Source: Allobosea sp. 67-29 (GTDB lineage Bacteria; Pseudomonadota; Alphaproteobacteria; Rhizobiales; Beijerinckiaceae). Taken from it: a stretch of 64,000 nucleotides of DNA. The stretch spans positions 186,132 through 250,131 of the forward strand of contig NZ_MKSQ01000023.1 in the NCBI RefSeq assembly GCF_001898115.1, written 5' to 3'. A model generated the notes under the pieces. The model saw nothing but the letters and a program-made list of their open reading frames with translations. It made no database searches and was not told the DNA's origin. A program made the position numbers and the translations under genes. Positions 43,265-53,477 of the stretch are shown piece by piece; the first letter of the stretch is position 1, and every line of letters starts with the position of its first letter.

Positions 43265-44344
43265 GTGCCGGAGCGGACAGCGTTTCTGGATGGCGGTGGC
43301 GAGATGGCCGCCGCCATCCGCAGTTTTGACTGGGCGGCGACGGAGCTCGGTCCGATCGCGGATTGGCCGGTGGCGCTGAAGACGGCCGTCGGCATGATGG
43401 TCAACTCGCACTTCCCCAAATGCATCGTCTGGGGCGCGGATCTGGTCACCATCCATAACGACGCCTTCCGGCCCATTCTCGGCGACAAGCCGCCTGCGCT
43501 CGGCACGCCGTTCAACCTGGTCTGGCCCGAAGTCTGGGACGAGATCGGCCCGCTGGTCGCCAAAGCCTATGCCGGCGAGGCAACGTTCATCGAAGACTTC
43601 CCCTTGACGATCAACCGCTTCGGCCATCCCGAAGAAGCCTGGTTCACCTTCTGCTACAGCCCGATCCGCGACGAGCGCGGCCGCGTTTGTGGCATGATCG
43701 ACACCGTGATCGAGACGACCGGCAAGATGTTGGCGGAGCGCAATTCGCGGCTTCTCAACGCCGAGCTTGCACACCGGATGAAGAATACGCTGGCCATGAT
43801 CGCCGCCATCGCCAGCCAGACCTTCCGTTCGGCCGAGACGCTCGACGAGGCGCAGGCGACGCTGAGCGAGCGGATCGCGACGCTGGGCGAGGCTCATTCC
43901 ATCCTCACCCGCGAAAGCTGGAGCAGCGCGCCGATCCGAAGCGTCGTCGAAGGGGCTCTGGCGCCCCATCGATCCGGAGTCGGCCGGATTCGCGTCGAGG
44001 GGCCGCCGGTGCAGCTCGCTGCCGACCAGGCGATGACGCTGGCTCTGGCGATCAACGAACTCGCGACCAATGCGGTGAAATACGGCGCCTTGTCGGTCGA
44101 GAATGGCGAGGTTCTCCTCCGCTGGCGGACGGGACGCCCCCAGAGCGAGGACCCCTTTGTCCTGGAATGGTCAGAGAGCGGAGGCCCGCCGGTCGTCAGG
44201 CCGCGACGGCAGGGGTTCGGATCACGGCTGGTCGAGCGCGTGATGGCCCAGAAATTTCAGGGCGAGGTCGCGCTCGACTATCGGCCGGAAGGGCTTCGCT
44301 ACAGCCTCGCCACCACCATGGCGAGCATCGCCCCGCGCGAATGA
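43265..44344 (+). CDS. HWE-family histidine kinase with PAS domain
   Basis: A 359-residue cytoplasmic sensor kinase. A PAS-like domain (FLDGGGEMAAAIRSFDWAAT ... WFTFCYSPIRDERGRVCGMI) leads into the HWE H-box ELAHRMKNTLAMIAAIASQTFR with the phosphoacceptor His, then the ATPase part (AMTLALAINELATNAVKYGALS, GFGSRLVERVMAQKFQGEV). No membrane segments. I chose the GTG at 43265, which begins the family-typical start; a TTG at 43190 would add 25 residues. No response regulator is adjacent, so it is an orphan kinase here. Confidence 0.82.
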   Translation: MPERTAFLDGGGEMAAAIRSFDWAATELGPIADWPVALKTAVGMMVNSHFPKCIVWGADLVTIHNDAFRPILGDKPPALGTPFNLVWPEVWDEIGPLVAKAYAGEATFIEDFPLTINRFGHPEEAWFTFCYSPIRDERGRVCGMIDTVIETTGKMLAERNSRLLNAELAHRMKNTLAMIAAIASQTFRSAETLDEAQATLSERIATLGEAHSILTRESWSSAPIRSVVEGALAPHRSGVGRIRVEGPPVQLAADQAMTLALAINELATNAVKYGALSVENGEVLLRWRTGRPQSEDPFVLEWSESGGPPVVRPRRQGFGSRLVERVMAQKFQGEVALDYRPEGLRYSLATTMASIAPRE

Positions 44345-44445
44345 ACCGCTGCGATCACCCACCTTCACCGCTTTCGATTGGCTCATTGCGTCCGAGTGGT
44401 TAGGTTCGCGGCTCTCTGCCGTGAACACGGGTGCGACTCCAGCTT

Positions 44446-45294
44446 ATGAACATCCTCTCGATCCAGTCCCATGTCGCCTATGGCCATGTGGGCAACGCCT
44501 CAGCGACCTTTCCGATGCAGCGGTTGGGTGTCGACGTCTGGCCGATCCATACGGTGCAGTTCTCGAATCATACGGGCTACGGAAGCTGGAAGGGCCGTGT
44601 CTTCGACGGCGGCATGATCGACGAGGTGATGGAGGGTATCGCCGAGCGTGGCGTCCTCTCGCAATGTGACGGCGTTCTCTCCGGCTATATGGGGTCGGCC
44701 GATATCGGCCATGCGATCCTCTCGGCCGTGGAGCAGGTTCGCGCTGCCAACCCGAAGGCGCTCTATTGCTGCGATCCCGTGATCGGCGACGTCGGCCGCG
44801 GCGTCTTCGTGCGGCCGGGCATCCCCGAATTCATGCGCGAGCAGGCGGTACCGGCCGCCGATATCGTGACGCCGAACCAGTTCGAGCTCGGGCTCCTCAC
44901 CGACATCGAAATCAAGACGGTTGCCGACGCACACCGGGCGGTCGAGGCACTACGCGACACCGGGCCCAGGGTGGTCCTGGTGACGTCCCTTGAGACCGAG
45001 GAGACGCCTGCGGACGCGATCGACCTGATGGCTGCGGACGGGGAGGGCAGTTGGCGCGTGCGCACGCCGCGGCTCGAAGTCAGCATCAACGGCGCCGGCG
45101 ACGCCATCGCGGCGCTGTTCTTCACCCATTATCTGCGCGACCGTTCGGCGGCCTCCGCCCTCAGCAAGGCGGCGTCCTCGATCTACGGGCTGCTGCGGCG
45201 CACCAAGGAGGCGGGCTCGCGCGAAATCCTGACCGTCGCGGCGCAGGACGAGTTCGTCTCGCCCTCGCAGGTCTTCGCGCCGGAAGCGATCTGA
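44446..45294 (+). CDS. pdxY: Pyridoxal kinase
   Basis: A 282-residue ribokinase-fold enzyme phosphorylating pyridoxal (salvage of vitamin B6). Family segments: ILSIQSHVAYGHVGNASATF at the start, GYMGSADIGHAIL, YCCDPVIGDVGRGVFV, TPNQFELGLLTDIEI, and the anion hole/catalytic Asp in INGAGDAIAALF. The ATG at 44446 was chosen; a GTG five codons upstream is possible. Next gene starts 10 bp after its stop. Confidence 0.92.
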   Translation: MNILSIQSHVAYGHVGNASATFPMQRLGVDVWPIHTVQFSNHTGYGSWKGRVFDGGMIDEVMEGIAERGVLSQCDGVLSGYMGSADIGHAILSAVEQVRAANPKALYCCDPVIGDVGRGVFVRPGIPEFMREQAVPAADIVTPNQFELGLLTDIEIKTVADAHRAVEALRDTGPRVVLVTSLETEETPADAIDLMAADGEGSWRVRTPRLEVSINGAGDAIAALFFTHYLRDRSAASALSKAASSIYGLLRRTKEAGSREILTVAAQDEFVSPSQVFAPEAI

Positions 45295-45304
45295 TCAGCT
45301 GGCC

Positions 45305-46420
45305 ATGAAACTGCGCGTCGGCACCTTCAACGTCGAAAACCTGCTGACGCGCCATCGTTTCGAGGCGGGCGGGCGCACTGAGACCGCCGCTGCGATGTCG
45401 CTGTTCCATTTCCCGCGCGCCGACGAGCGGGACGCCGTAGAACGTTCTCTGGCGGTGGCGCTGGAAGACGACAAGCGTCAGATGACGGCGCTCGCCATCG
45501 CAGAGGCGCAGGCGGATCTATGGATGCTGCAGGAGGTCGATTCGCTCGCCAGCCTCCAGGCCTTCTTCGCCAATTACGTCCACCGCATCGCCGACCATCG
45601 TTACGGCCATTTCACGCTCGTCGACGGCAATGACCGGCGCAACATCGACATCGGCTTCGCGGCCCGGCGCGACCTGCTCGGACAGGGGCAGGTCAAGGTG
45701 CGTTCGCACAAGGAGCTGACCTTCGCCGAGGCCGGCGTGCACGACCGCGATCTCGCCGCACTCGGCATCGGCGCGCATGGCAAGGTGTTCGCGCGCGACT
45801 GCCTGGAGATCGAGCTCAGCCTGGACGGGCGCCGGCTCAGCCTGTTCGGCTGTCATTTCAAGTCGATGAACAATGGTCGCGACGACGGGCGGGCGATGAC
45901 GCTGCCGGTGCGGCGGGCCGAGGCGCGGGCGGTGCGGTGGCTGATCGAGCAGCGTTTCGGCGGCGGCTGGCGCGAGACGAACTGGATCGTGCTGGGGGAT
46001 TTGAACGGCTATCGCTACAGCCTGGGACCGCATGCCGTTCCGGTCGACGAAGGGCTAAGCGGCATCGAACCGCTGCTGGACGGTTTCGCGACGGATCCGA
46101 TGACGACGCTGCCGCCGCATGAGCGCTGGACGCATTTCCGGCGTTACTGGTCCGAGAGCCAGGACAGGCTGATCGACAGCCATATGCCGCTCGACCACAT
46201 CCTGCTCTCTCCCGCGCTGGCCGCCGCCAATCCCAAGCCGGCGATGCAGATGATCCGGCGCGGCCTGCCGTATCGCGTGCCGCTCGATCCACGCCAGCCG
46301 GACCGCTCGATGGCACGGCTGGCGACCTGTGCGGATCGCTATCCGCGCGTCGGCTGGGACCGGCCAAAGGCTTCGGACCACAGCCCGCTCACCATTGATC
46401 TCGAAATTCCGGCAGGATGA
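45305..46420 (+). CDS. Endonuclease/exonuclease/phosphatase family protein
   Basis: A 371-residue EEP-fold protein: RVGTFNVENLLTRHRF (Asn of the active site), LWMLQEVDSLASL (metal-binding Glu), LFGCHFKSM, WIVLGDLNGYRYSLG (Asp/Asn) and the C-terminal DHSPLTID (Asp-His). The residues for divalent-metal phosphoesterase chemistry are all present. The substrate could be nucleic acid, phospholipid or an inositol phosphate. No signal peptide, so cytoplasmic. Same direction and close spacing with pdxY and the PhzF-like gene. Confidence 0.85.
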   Translation: MKLRVGTFNVENLLTRHRFEAGGRTETAAAMSLFHFPRADERDAVERSLAVALEDDKRQMTALAIAEAQADLWMLQEVDSLASLQAFFANYVHRIADHRYGHFTLVDGNDRRNIDIGFAARRDLLGQGQVKVRSHKELTFAEAGVHDRDLAALGIGAHGKVFARDCLEIELSLDGRRLSLFGCHFKSMNNGRDDGRAMTLPVRRAEARAVRWLIEQRFGGGWRETNWIVLGDLNGYRYSLGPHAVPVDEGLSGIEPLLDGFATDPMTTLPPHERWTHFRRYWSESQDRLIDSHMPLDHILLSPALAAANPKPAMQMIRRGLPYRVPLDPRQPDRSMARLATCADRYPRVGWDRPKASDHSPLTIDLEIPAG

Positions 46421-46424
46421 TCCG

Positions 46425-47327
46425 ATGAAACGCCGCTTCGTCACCCTCGACGTCTTCACCACGCGGCGCCATGCCGGCAATCCCCTGGCGATCGTGCTGC
46501 AGTCGGAGGGGCTGGACACCGAAGCCATGCAGGCGATCGCACGGGAGTTCAACCTGTCGGAGACGGTCTTCGTCTCGCCGCCGGAAAGGCCGGAGCACCG
46601 CGCCTCCGTCCGCATTTTCACGCCGGGCGGCGAGCTGCCTTTCGCGGGGCATCCGACGGTCGGGACCGCGGTCTGGCTGGCACTCACCGACGAGGCCGAA
46701 GGGCGGCCCGCCGAACTGCTGGTCCTGGAAGAGAAGGTCGGGCCGGTTTCCTGCGCCGTCGAGGCGAAAGGCAGCCATGCCGGCCATGCCGTCTTCACGC
46801 TTCCGCGCCTGCCGGAGCGCTTCGCGCAGCCGGTCGCCGACACGTCGCTGGCCGAGGCACTCGGGCTCGATCCGGCCGATCTCGGTTTCGATGCGCATCG
46901 CCCAAGCGCCTTCTCGGCCGGCGTCGCCTATACGCTGGTCCCGCTGGCAAGCCGCGAGGCTGTTGCCAAGGCACGTGTAGCCGGCGCTGCCTTCGAGCGT
47001 GCGCTCGCCGCGACGCCGAACGGCAACGCCTTCGTCTATTGCCGCGAGCCGGCCGAGACCGGGCATCACTACCACGCCCGGATGTTCTGGCCGGGATCCG
47101 GAATCGTCGAGGACCCTGCGACGGGCAGTGCGGCCGCCGCCTTTGCCGGCGCCGTCATGGCCTACGACCAGCCGGGGGATGGCGACCATCGCCTCGTCAT
47201 CGAACAGGGCTACGAAATGGGCCGGCCGTCGCAGATCGCGCTCGAGCTCAGCGTCCGCAACGGCGCGCTCGCCTCGGCGCGCATCGGCGGATCGGCGATC
47301 GTGGTCAGCGAGGGCGTGCTGCTGTGA
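46425..47327 (+). CDS. PhzF-family isomerase/epimerase-like protein
   Basis: A 300-residue protein of the PhzF family: FVTLDVFTTRRHAGNPLAIV, EFNLSETVFVSPP (catalytic Glu), RIFTPGGELPFAGHPTVGTA, and RMFWPGSGIVEDPATGSAAAA. These duplicate-fold enzymes catalyse proton transfers; outside phenazine producers the substrate is generally unknown, and no phenazine genes are in this window. Stop overlaps the start of the NUDIX gene (GTGA). Confidence 0.87.
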   Translation: MKRRFVTLDVFTTRRHAGNPLAIVLQSEGLDTEAMQAIAREFNLSETVFVSPPERPEHRASVRIFTPGGELPFAGHPTVGTAVWLALTDEAEGRPAELLVLEEKVGPVSCAVEAKGSHAGHAVFTLPRLPERFAQPVADTSLAEALGLDPADLGFDAHRPSAFSAGVAYTLVPLASREAVAKARVAGAAFERALAATPNGNAFVYCREPAETGHHYHARMFWPGSGIVEDPATGSAAAAFAGAVMAYDQPGDGDHRLVIEQGYEMGRPSQIALELSVRNGALASARIGGSAIVVSEGVLL

Positions 47328-48046
47328 ACGATGGCGTCGAGAACAGCACGATCGTCCGATTGTCGCGGGTCGAGGCCAGAGTCGAGCCCTACGACTGGGC
47401 CTTCGCCCGCGAGAACGCGGCGCTGATCGCGGCGCATTGGGCGGAGATCAGCGCCGGCAAGCCCGCGATGTTCAACGGCCGCGTCATGCTCCAGCATCGC
47501 GCCGCGATCCGTGACGGGGTGTTCGAGGCTGGCTATTTCGAGACCGATTATGCGGCTTTCCTGACTTGGCGCGACGTCGGCCACCCAGGCCCGATCATCA
47601 GAAACGGCTTCGCCATGGCGGCGCTCCGGGCCAATGACGGGGCCTTCCTCTGCGGCAAGATGGGCGAGCATACCGCCAACGCCGGCAAGGTCTATTTCGC
47701 CGCAGGCACGCCCGACCGCGAGGATATGCGCCCGGACCGGACGCTCGACCTGGCCGGCAGCGTCACCCGCGAGCTCGGCGAGGAAACCGGCCTGCGGGTC
47801 GACGAGGTCGCGGTTGGCGAGGGGTGGACGGCCCTGATCGAGCCGGGGCGCGTTGCCTTCATGCGCGAGGTCCGCATCGACCTTTCCGCCGAGGCGGCAC
47901 GGGCCCTGATGCTGGACCGGATGAGCGAACTCGAAGAAGAAGAACTATCCGACATCGTGATCGTGCGGGATCTGGCCGAGACGGAAAAGCACGACATGCC
48001 GCCCTTCATGCGCCGCTACCTCGCACATATGTTCGACGGCAAGTGA
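47324..48046 (+). CDS. NUDIX hydrolase
   Basis: A 240-residue protein with a long N-terminal region (residues 1-about 110) and a NUDIX box starting near residue 130 (FAAGTPDRED ... DLAGSVTRELGEETGLRV), containing the REL-EETGL metal-binding core. It would cleave a nucleoside diphosphate linked to another moiety; substrate unknown. The start is GTG at 47324, overlapping the PhzF-like stop, indicating translational coupling. Confidence 0.85.
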   Translation: MNDGVENSTIVRLSRVEARVEPYDWAFARENAALIAAHWAEISAGKPAMFNGRVMLQHRAAIRDGVFEAGYFETDYAAFLTWRDVGHPGPIIRNGFAMAALRANDGAFLCGKMGEHTANAGKVYFAAGTPDREDMRPDRTLDLAGSVTRELGEETGLRVDEVAVGEGWTALIEPGRVAFMREVRIDLSAEAARALMLDRMSELEEEELSDIVIVRDLAETEKHDMPPFMRRYLAHMFDGK

Positions 48047-48073
48047 CCCGCCTGCCTTCACGAAAGCACCCCG

Positions 48074-50176
48074 ATGAACTCCGCCGAGACCGCCTATCCC
48101 GAAGCCCATTATCCTGAGGCTCTTGCGCTGCCGGCGGAGAACCCGTTCGCGACGCGCTGGGAGACGCCGTTCCGCCTGCCACCCTTCGCTGCGATCAAGC
48201 CGGAGCATATCCGCCCGGCCTTCGACGCGGCGCTGGCCAAGCACAAGGCGGAGATCGCGGCGATCGTCGCCGACGAGGCAGAGCCCGATTTCGCCAACAC
48301 GATCGAGGCGCTGGAACGGGCGGGCCGCGCGCTCAGCCGCGTCGGCGGCGTATTCTACAACCTGACCGGGGCCGATACGAACGAGGCGCTGCAGGCGATC
48401 GAGCGCGAGATGTCGCCGATCTCCTCGCGGCACTGGTCGGCGATCATGATGGATGAGGGCCTCTTCGCCCGCGTCGACGCTGTCAATGCCAAGCGCGATG
48501 CGCTCGGCCTGAGCCCGGAACAGGCGCGCCTGCTGGAACGAAGCTACAAGGGCTTCGTCCGCGCCGGCGCCAAGCTGAAGCCGGCGGAGAAGAAGCGCCT
48601 CGCGGCGATCAACGAGCGGCTGGCCGGGCTGGGAACGCAGTTCAGCCAGAACGTGCTGAAGGACGAATCCTCCTACGCCCTGTTCATCGCGGACGAGGCG
48701 GGACTCGCCGGCCTGCCGGAATTCGTGAAGGCCGCGATGGCACGCGCCGCTGCCGATCGCGGCAAGCCGGGCCAGCACGCGGTGACGCTGTCGCGCTCGA
48801 TCATCGAGCCGTTCCTGACCTTCTCGACCCGCCGCGAGCTGCGCGAGGAAGCCTTCATCGCCTGGAGCAAGCGCGGCGAGAACGGCGGCGACAGCGACAA
48901 CCGCGCCATCGTCGCCGAGATGGTGAAGCTCAGGGCCGAGAAGGCGACGCTGCTGGGCTATCCGACCTTCGCGCATTTCAAGCTCGACGACGCCATGGCG
49001 AAGACGCCGGAGCATGTGCGCGGGCTGCTGGAGCTGGTCTGGAAGCCGGCCAAGGCGCGCGCGGCGCGCGAGGCGGCGGACCTTGCCGCGCTCGCGCAGG
49101 ACGAGGGCGAGAACGGTCCGATCCGGCCCTGGGACTGGCGTCACTATGCCGAGAAGGTCAGGCAGAAGACCTACGCGCTCGATGAGGCCGTGCTGAAGCA
49201 GTATCTTCAACTCGACCGCGTGCGGCAGGCGGCTTTCGACGTGGCGGGGAAGCTGTTCGGGCTTTCCTTCGCCGAGCGGCCGGAGCTTCAGGGCTACCAT
49301 CCGGACGTGCGCATCTTCGAGGTGACGGAGACCGCGAGCGGGCGCCATATCGGCCTGTTCGTCGGCGACTACTTCGCCCGCGCTTCGAAGCGTTCCGGAG
49401 CCTGGATGAGCGCCTTCCGCGGCCAGCGCAAGCTCGACGGCGAGACCCGGCCGATCATCGTCAATGTCTGCAATTTCGCCAAGCCGGCCGAGGGCAAGCC
49501 CGCGCTGCTCTCGCTCGACGATGCGCGCACGTTGTTCCACGAGTTCGGCCACGCCTTGCACGGCCTGCTCTCGGACGTGACCTATGGCTCGCTCGCCGGC
49601 ACGTCGGTCGCGCGCGATTTCGTCGAACTGCCCTCGCAGCTCTACGAGCACTGGTTCTTGACCCGCGAGGTGATGCGCGAATACTGCCACCACGCCGAGA
49701 CGGGTGAGGCGATCCCGGAAGCGCTGATCGAGAAGATCGAGAAAGCTCAGACGTTCAACCAGGGTTTCGCGACAGTGGAATACACCTCCTCGGCCCTGGT
49801 CGATCTCGCTTTCCACTCGCTGGAGGCGCCGGCAGAGGTCGACCCGCTCGCCTTCGAGGCGGCGGAACTCGCCCGCATCGGCATGCCCGCCGAAATCACC
49901 ATGCGCCATCGCACGCCGCACTTCACCCATGTCTTCTCCGGCGACGGCTATTCGGCCGGCTATTACAGCTATCTCTGGTCGGAGGTGATGGACGCCGACG
50001 CCTTCAACGCCTTCACCGAGACGGGCGACGTGTTCTCTCCGGCGATCGCGGAGAGGTTGAAGCGGTACATCTACTCGGCTGGCGACACGCGCGATGCCGA
50101 GGAGGCCTACACCTTGTTCCGCGGTCGCCTGCCGACGCCGGATGCACTGCTGGAGAAGCGGGGGCTCGCCGCGTAG
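48074..50176 (+). CDS. M3-family oligopeptidase (Dcp/OpdA-type)
   Basis: A 700-residue zinc metallopeptidase with the M3 active-site motif LFHEFGHALHGLLS (HExxH) at about residue 488 and the further Glu about 25 residues on (FVELPSQLYEHW). The N-terminus (NPFATRWETPFRLPPFAAIKPEHIRPAF) and the C-terminal YSAGYYSYLWSEVMDADAF are typical of peptidyl-dipeptidase Dcp and oligopeptidase A. No signal peptide, so cytoplasmic; it degrades short peptides. Begins 27 bp after the NUDIX gene. Confidence 0.92.
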   Translation: MNSAETAYPEAHYPEALALPAENPFATRWETPFRLPPFAAIKPEHIRPAFDAALAKHKAEIAAIVADEAEPDFANTIEALERAGRALSRVGGVFYNLTGADTNEALQAIEREMSPISSRHWSAIMMDEGLFARVDAVNAKRDALGLSPEQARLLERSYKGFVRAGAKLKPAEKKRLAAINERLAGLGTQFSQNVLKDESSYALFIADEAGLAGLPEFVKAAMARAAADRGKPGQHAVTLSRSIIEPFLTFSTRRELREEAFIAWSKRGENGGDSDNRAIVAEMVKLRAEKATLLGYPTFAHFKLDDAMAKTPEHVRGLLELVWKPAKARAAREAADLAALAQDEGENGPIRPWDWRHYAEKVRQKTYALDEAVLKQYLQLDRVRQAAFDVAGKLFGLSFAERPELQGYHPDVRIFEVTETASGRHIGLFVGDYFARASKRSGAWMSAFRGQRKLDGETRPIIVNVCNFAKPAEGKPALLSLDDARTLFHEFGHALHGLLSDVTYGSLAGTSVARDFVELPSQLYEHWFLTREVMREYCHHAETGEAIPEALIEKIEKAQTFNQGFATVEYTSSALVDLAFHSLEAPAEVDPLAFEAAELARIGMPAEITMRHRTPHFTHVFSGDGYSAGYYSYLWSEVMDADAFNAFTETGDVFSPAIAERLKRYIYSAGDTRDAEEAYTLFRGRLPTPDALLEKRGLAA

Positions 50177-50268
50177 CTCCCTCGGCGGTCCGATCGCCGC
50201 AGGGGGCATCCGCGCGCTTCGTCATTCCGCGCGGATGTTGCCAGCGAGACGAGCAGGGCGCTGGCGGC

Positions 50269-50613
50269 TCAGCCCGGATAGCCGAACCTGGCCTTGGCCG
50301 CATGGAGCTGGCCCAGCGCCGCCGCCTCGTTGCCGGCAGAGCAGGTCGCGCGGGCCCGGTCGAGATCGGCGGTGGCGCGGTCGTGCACGCCCTTGGTCGT
50401 GTGGCCGATGGCGACGTCGTTGTCGAGAACTGCCTGGAAACGGGCGATCTCCCCGGAGCAGCCAGCGCCGGTCGGCATGTGGAAGGTCGAAGGCGTGACG
50501 CCGGGATAGGCCTTTTCCGGTGGAGGCGCGGGCGGCGTGGCGACAGATACCGTCTGGCAGGCGCCGAGCAGGAGGCCGGCAAAGGCCGTGGCGAGGATCG
50601 GGGACGCGCGCAT
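50269..50613 (-). CDS. Small lipoprotein
   Basis: A 114-residue protein with a lipoprotein signal (ATAFAGLLLGAC; lipobox LLGAC, Cys at residue 19). The mature part has a Pro-rich linker (TPPAPPPEKAYPG), then a helical domain (CSGEIARFQAVLDNDVAIG ... RATADLDRARATCSAGNEAAALGQLHAAKARF) with two Cys that could form a disulfide. Anchored in an envelope membrane; function unknown. Convergent with the M3 peptidase gene. Confidence 0.72.
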   Translation of the reverse strand: MRASPILATAFAGLLLGACQTVSVATPPAPPPEKAYPGVTPSTFHMPTGAGCSGEIARFQAVLDNDVAIGHTTKGVHDRATADLDRARATCSAGNEAAALGQLHAAKARFGYPG

Positions 50614-50679
50614 CGGGAGGCTCCGGCTGTCAGGGTTTCACCATGACCGATTCCATGGCCTGCTCAAAGCCGGCGGGCG

Positions 50680-51321
50680 TCACTCCTTCTCGGGCATGAA
50701 ACAGGCGAGGGCAGTGAAGAGGGCCGCCGCGCCGGCCGCGAGCCAGATCGCGTCCAGCCCGATGCGGCCATAGGCGAGAGCGCCTGCGATCGCGCCGCTG
50801 AGCAGGCCGAGCCAGAGGATGAAATGGCGCAGGAAGGCGAGCTTCGGTCCGCCGAGCAGGGCGCCGGCGATGCGCTGGCCCATCTTGACCAGCGTTCCCG
50901 TCATGTAGGTCAAGCCGATCGTGACCTCGCCGTCGCGCTGGAAGACGCCGTTCTCCGCGCCCATGGCCAGCGCCAGCACACCGGCCCCGGCCATGCTGAA
51001 ACCCATGCTGTCGAGCGAAGCGGATGTCAGCAGGGCCGCCGTCACGACGGCGAGGACCGAGGCCTTGCGGCGCCTGTGTCCGAAATGCCCGGCGAGCGAA
51101 CCGCAGACCACACCGAGGACGAAGAGCCCGAGGATCGTTGCGGCAACGGCGATGCCGCCGGCATGACGCCCGGCCAGCTCGATCGCGAAGCGGGTGGTGT
51201 TGCCGCTCATGAAGGAGACGAAGAAGCCGCCGAGGCTGAGGAAGCCGAGCGCATCGACGAAGCCGGCAAGCCCGGTCAGGCAGAAGGCGAGCCCGATGGC
51301 GGGGCGGTCATAGCGCATCAT
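50680..51321 (-). CDS. DUF1275 (YoaK-like) membrane protein
   Basis: A 213-residue membrane protein with about six hydrophobic segments. Family signs are GFVDALGFLSLGGFFVSFMSGNTTRFA near the start, AMGAENGVFQ and YMTGTLVKMGQRIA. DUF1275 proteins are widespread with no established function that I know of. The ATG at 51321 has a weak ribosome-binding site; a second Met follows immediately. Divergent from the leuA leader. Confidence 0.82.
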   Translation of the reverse strand: MMRYDRPAIGLAFCLTGLAGFVDALGFLSLGGFFVSFMSGNTTRFAIELAGRHAGGIAVAATILGLFVLGVVCGSLAGHFGHRRRKASVLAVVTAALLTSASLDSMGFSMAGAGVLALAMGAENGVFQRDGEVTIGLTYMTGTLVKMGQRIAGALLGGPKLAFLRHFILWLGLLSGAIAGALAYGRIGLDAIWLAAGAAALFTALACFMPEKE

Positions 51322-51443
51322 GGCGCATGTCTCTGGTACGAGGCCGGAGGGAGGGAGGGCGCGACGACCGGCCGAATCACGCCGCGACAGCATAATCCAC
51401 AGAGGGGGTCTGTCATTTGCCCCGGAGACCACGCGACATATGC

Positions 51444-51472
51444 TTGCGCTGCGCCTGATGTTCCGGTTACAT
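51444..51472 (+). promoter_or_regulatory. Predicted promoter of the leuA leader
   Basis: TTGCGC (51444-51449), 17 bases, TTACAT (51467-51472). Start point near 51479 would give a short untranslated region before the leader-peptide GTG at 51500. Confidence 0.42.
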
Positions 51473-51499
51473 TCAGTCGTGCCGATTTGAGGAGCGACC

Positions 51500-51616
51500 G
51501 TGGTTTCGACCGCCCGCCATGACCTGACGAAGGACTGCGCCGTTGCGCAGGTCGTCGGCATGCGCGCTCGCGCCTCTCTCTCGCTTCTTGGCCTTCTTCT
51601 CCTTAGCTGCCCCTGA
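51500..51616 (+). CDS. leuA leader peptide, leucine-rich
   Basis: A 38-codon open frame starting at GTG with GAGGAG six bases upstream. Its last part reads SLSLLGLLLLSCP: seven Leu within ten codons, mostly CTT (CTC, CTT, CTT, CTT, CTT, CTC, CTT), a codon that is rare in this GC-rich genome. A shorter frame from the ATG at 51560 would encode the same Leu run. Its stop lies in a stem (CCCCTGAG at 51610-51617 with CTCAGGGG at 51644-51651). Leu-rich leaders before leuA control it by ribosome stalling when charged tRNA-Leu is scarce. Confidence 0.72.
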   Translation: MVSTARHDLTKDCAVAQVVGMRARASLSLLGLLLLSCP

Positions 51617-51651
51617 GGGCCGGCCGGGCATGCTGCCTGGGCGCTCAGGGG
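51610..51651 (+). promoter_or_regulatory. Leader hairpin overlapping the leuA leader-peptide stop
   Basis: Perfect 8-bp outer stem CCCCTGAG/CTCAGGGG, with an inner 7-bp stem (CCGGGCA at 51623-51629, pairing with TGCCTGG). The left arm overlaps the final codons of the leader peptide, so ribosome position would decide whether it forms. No T-run follows before leuA at 51724, so I cannot point to an intrinsic terminator; Rho or translational control is equally possible. Confidence 0.55.
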
Positions 51652-51723
51652 ATTGACGAGAACCGCCAATAGAAACCCCGCGCCCCATCATCCGCAGCGG
51701 CGCATCGACACCGGAAGAAGACC

Positions 51724-53286
<1,563 letters not shown>

Positions 53287-53309
53287 AAGAGCTCGCGATT
53301 CCGTAGCAT

Positions 53310-53347
53310 CGTCCCGGACGTGCCGCCGCGGCGGCGCGTCCGGGACG
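53310..53347. terminator. Long hairpin after leuA
   Basis: Perfect 11-bp stem CGTCCCGGACG/CGTCCGGGACG with an inner GCCGCC/GGCGGC pairing, 24 bases after the leuA stop. There is no T-run, so it is a likely transcript 3' end or pause rather than a textbook intrinsic terminator. Confidence 0.55.
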
Positions 53348-53477
53348 ACTGCGGTTGCTCGCAAACATCACCGAATCCGGTGGATGACGCCGCGGCGATC
53401 TGGCGCGGCCTGCGATCTTGCCCTCATCTGCTGTTCCGGTGCGGTCGCTCCTCCGGCGACCCTGGGGAGCGATCGCG

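Noticed and set aside
47945..50209. A 754-codon open frame on the minus strand opposite the M3 peptidase and end of the NUDIX gene.
   Set aside because: It is a high-GC antisense shadow: Arg/Ala/Gly/Leu-rich low-complexity product without motifs, while the plus strand encodes two clear enzymes.
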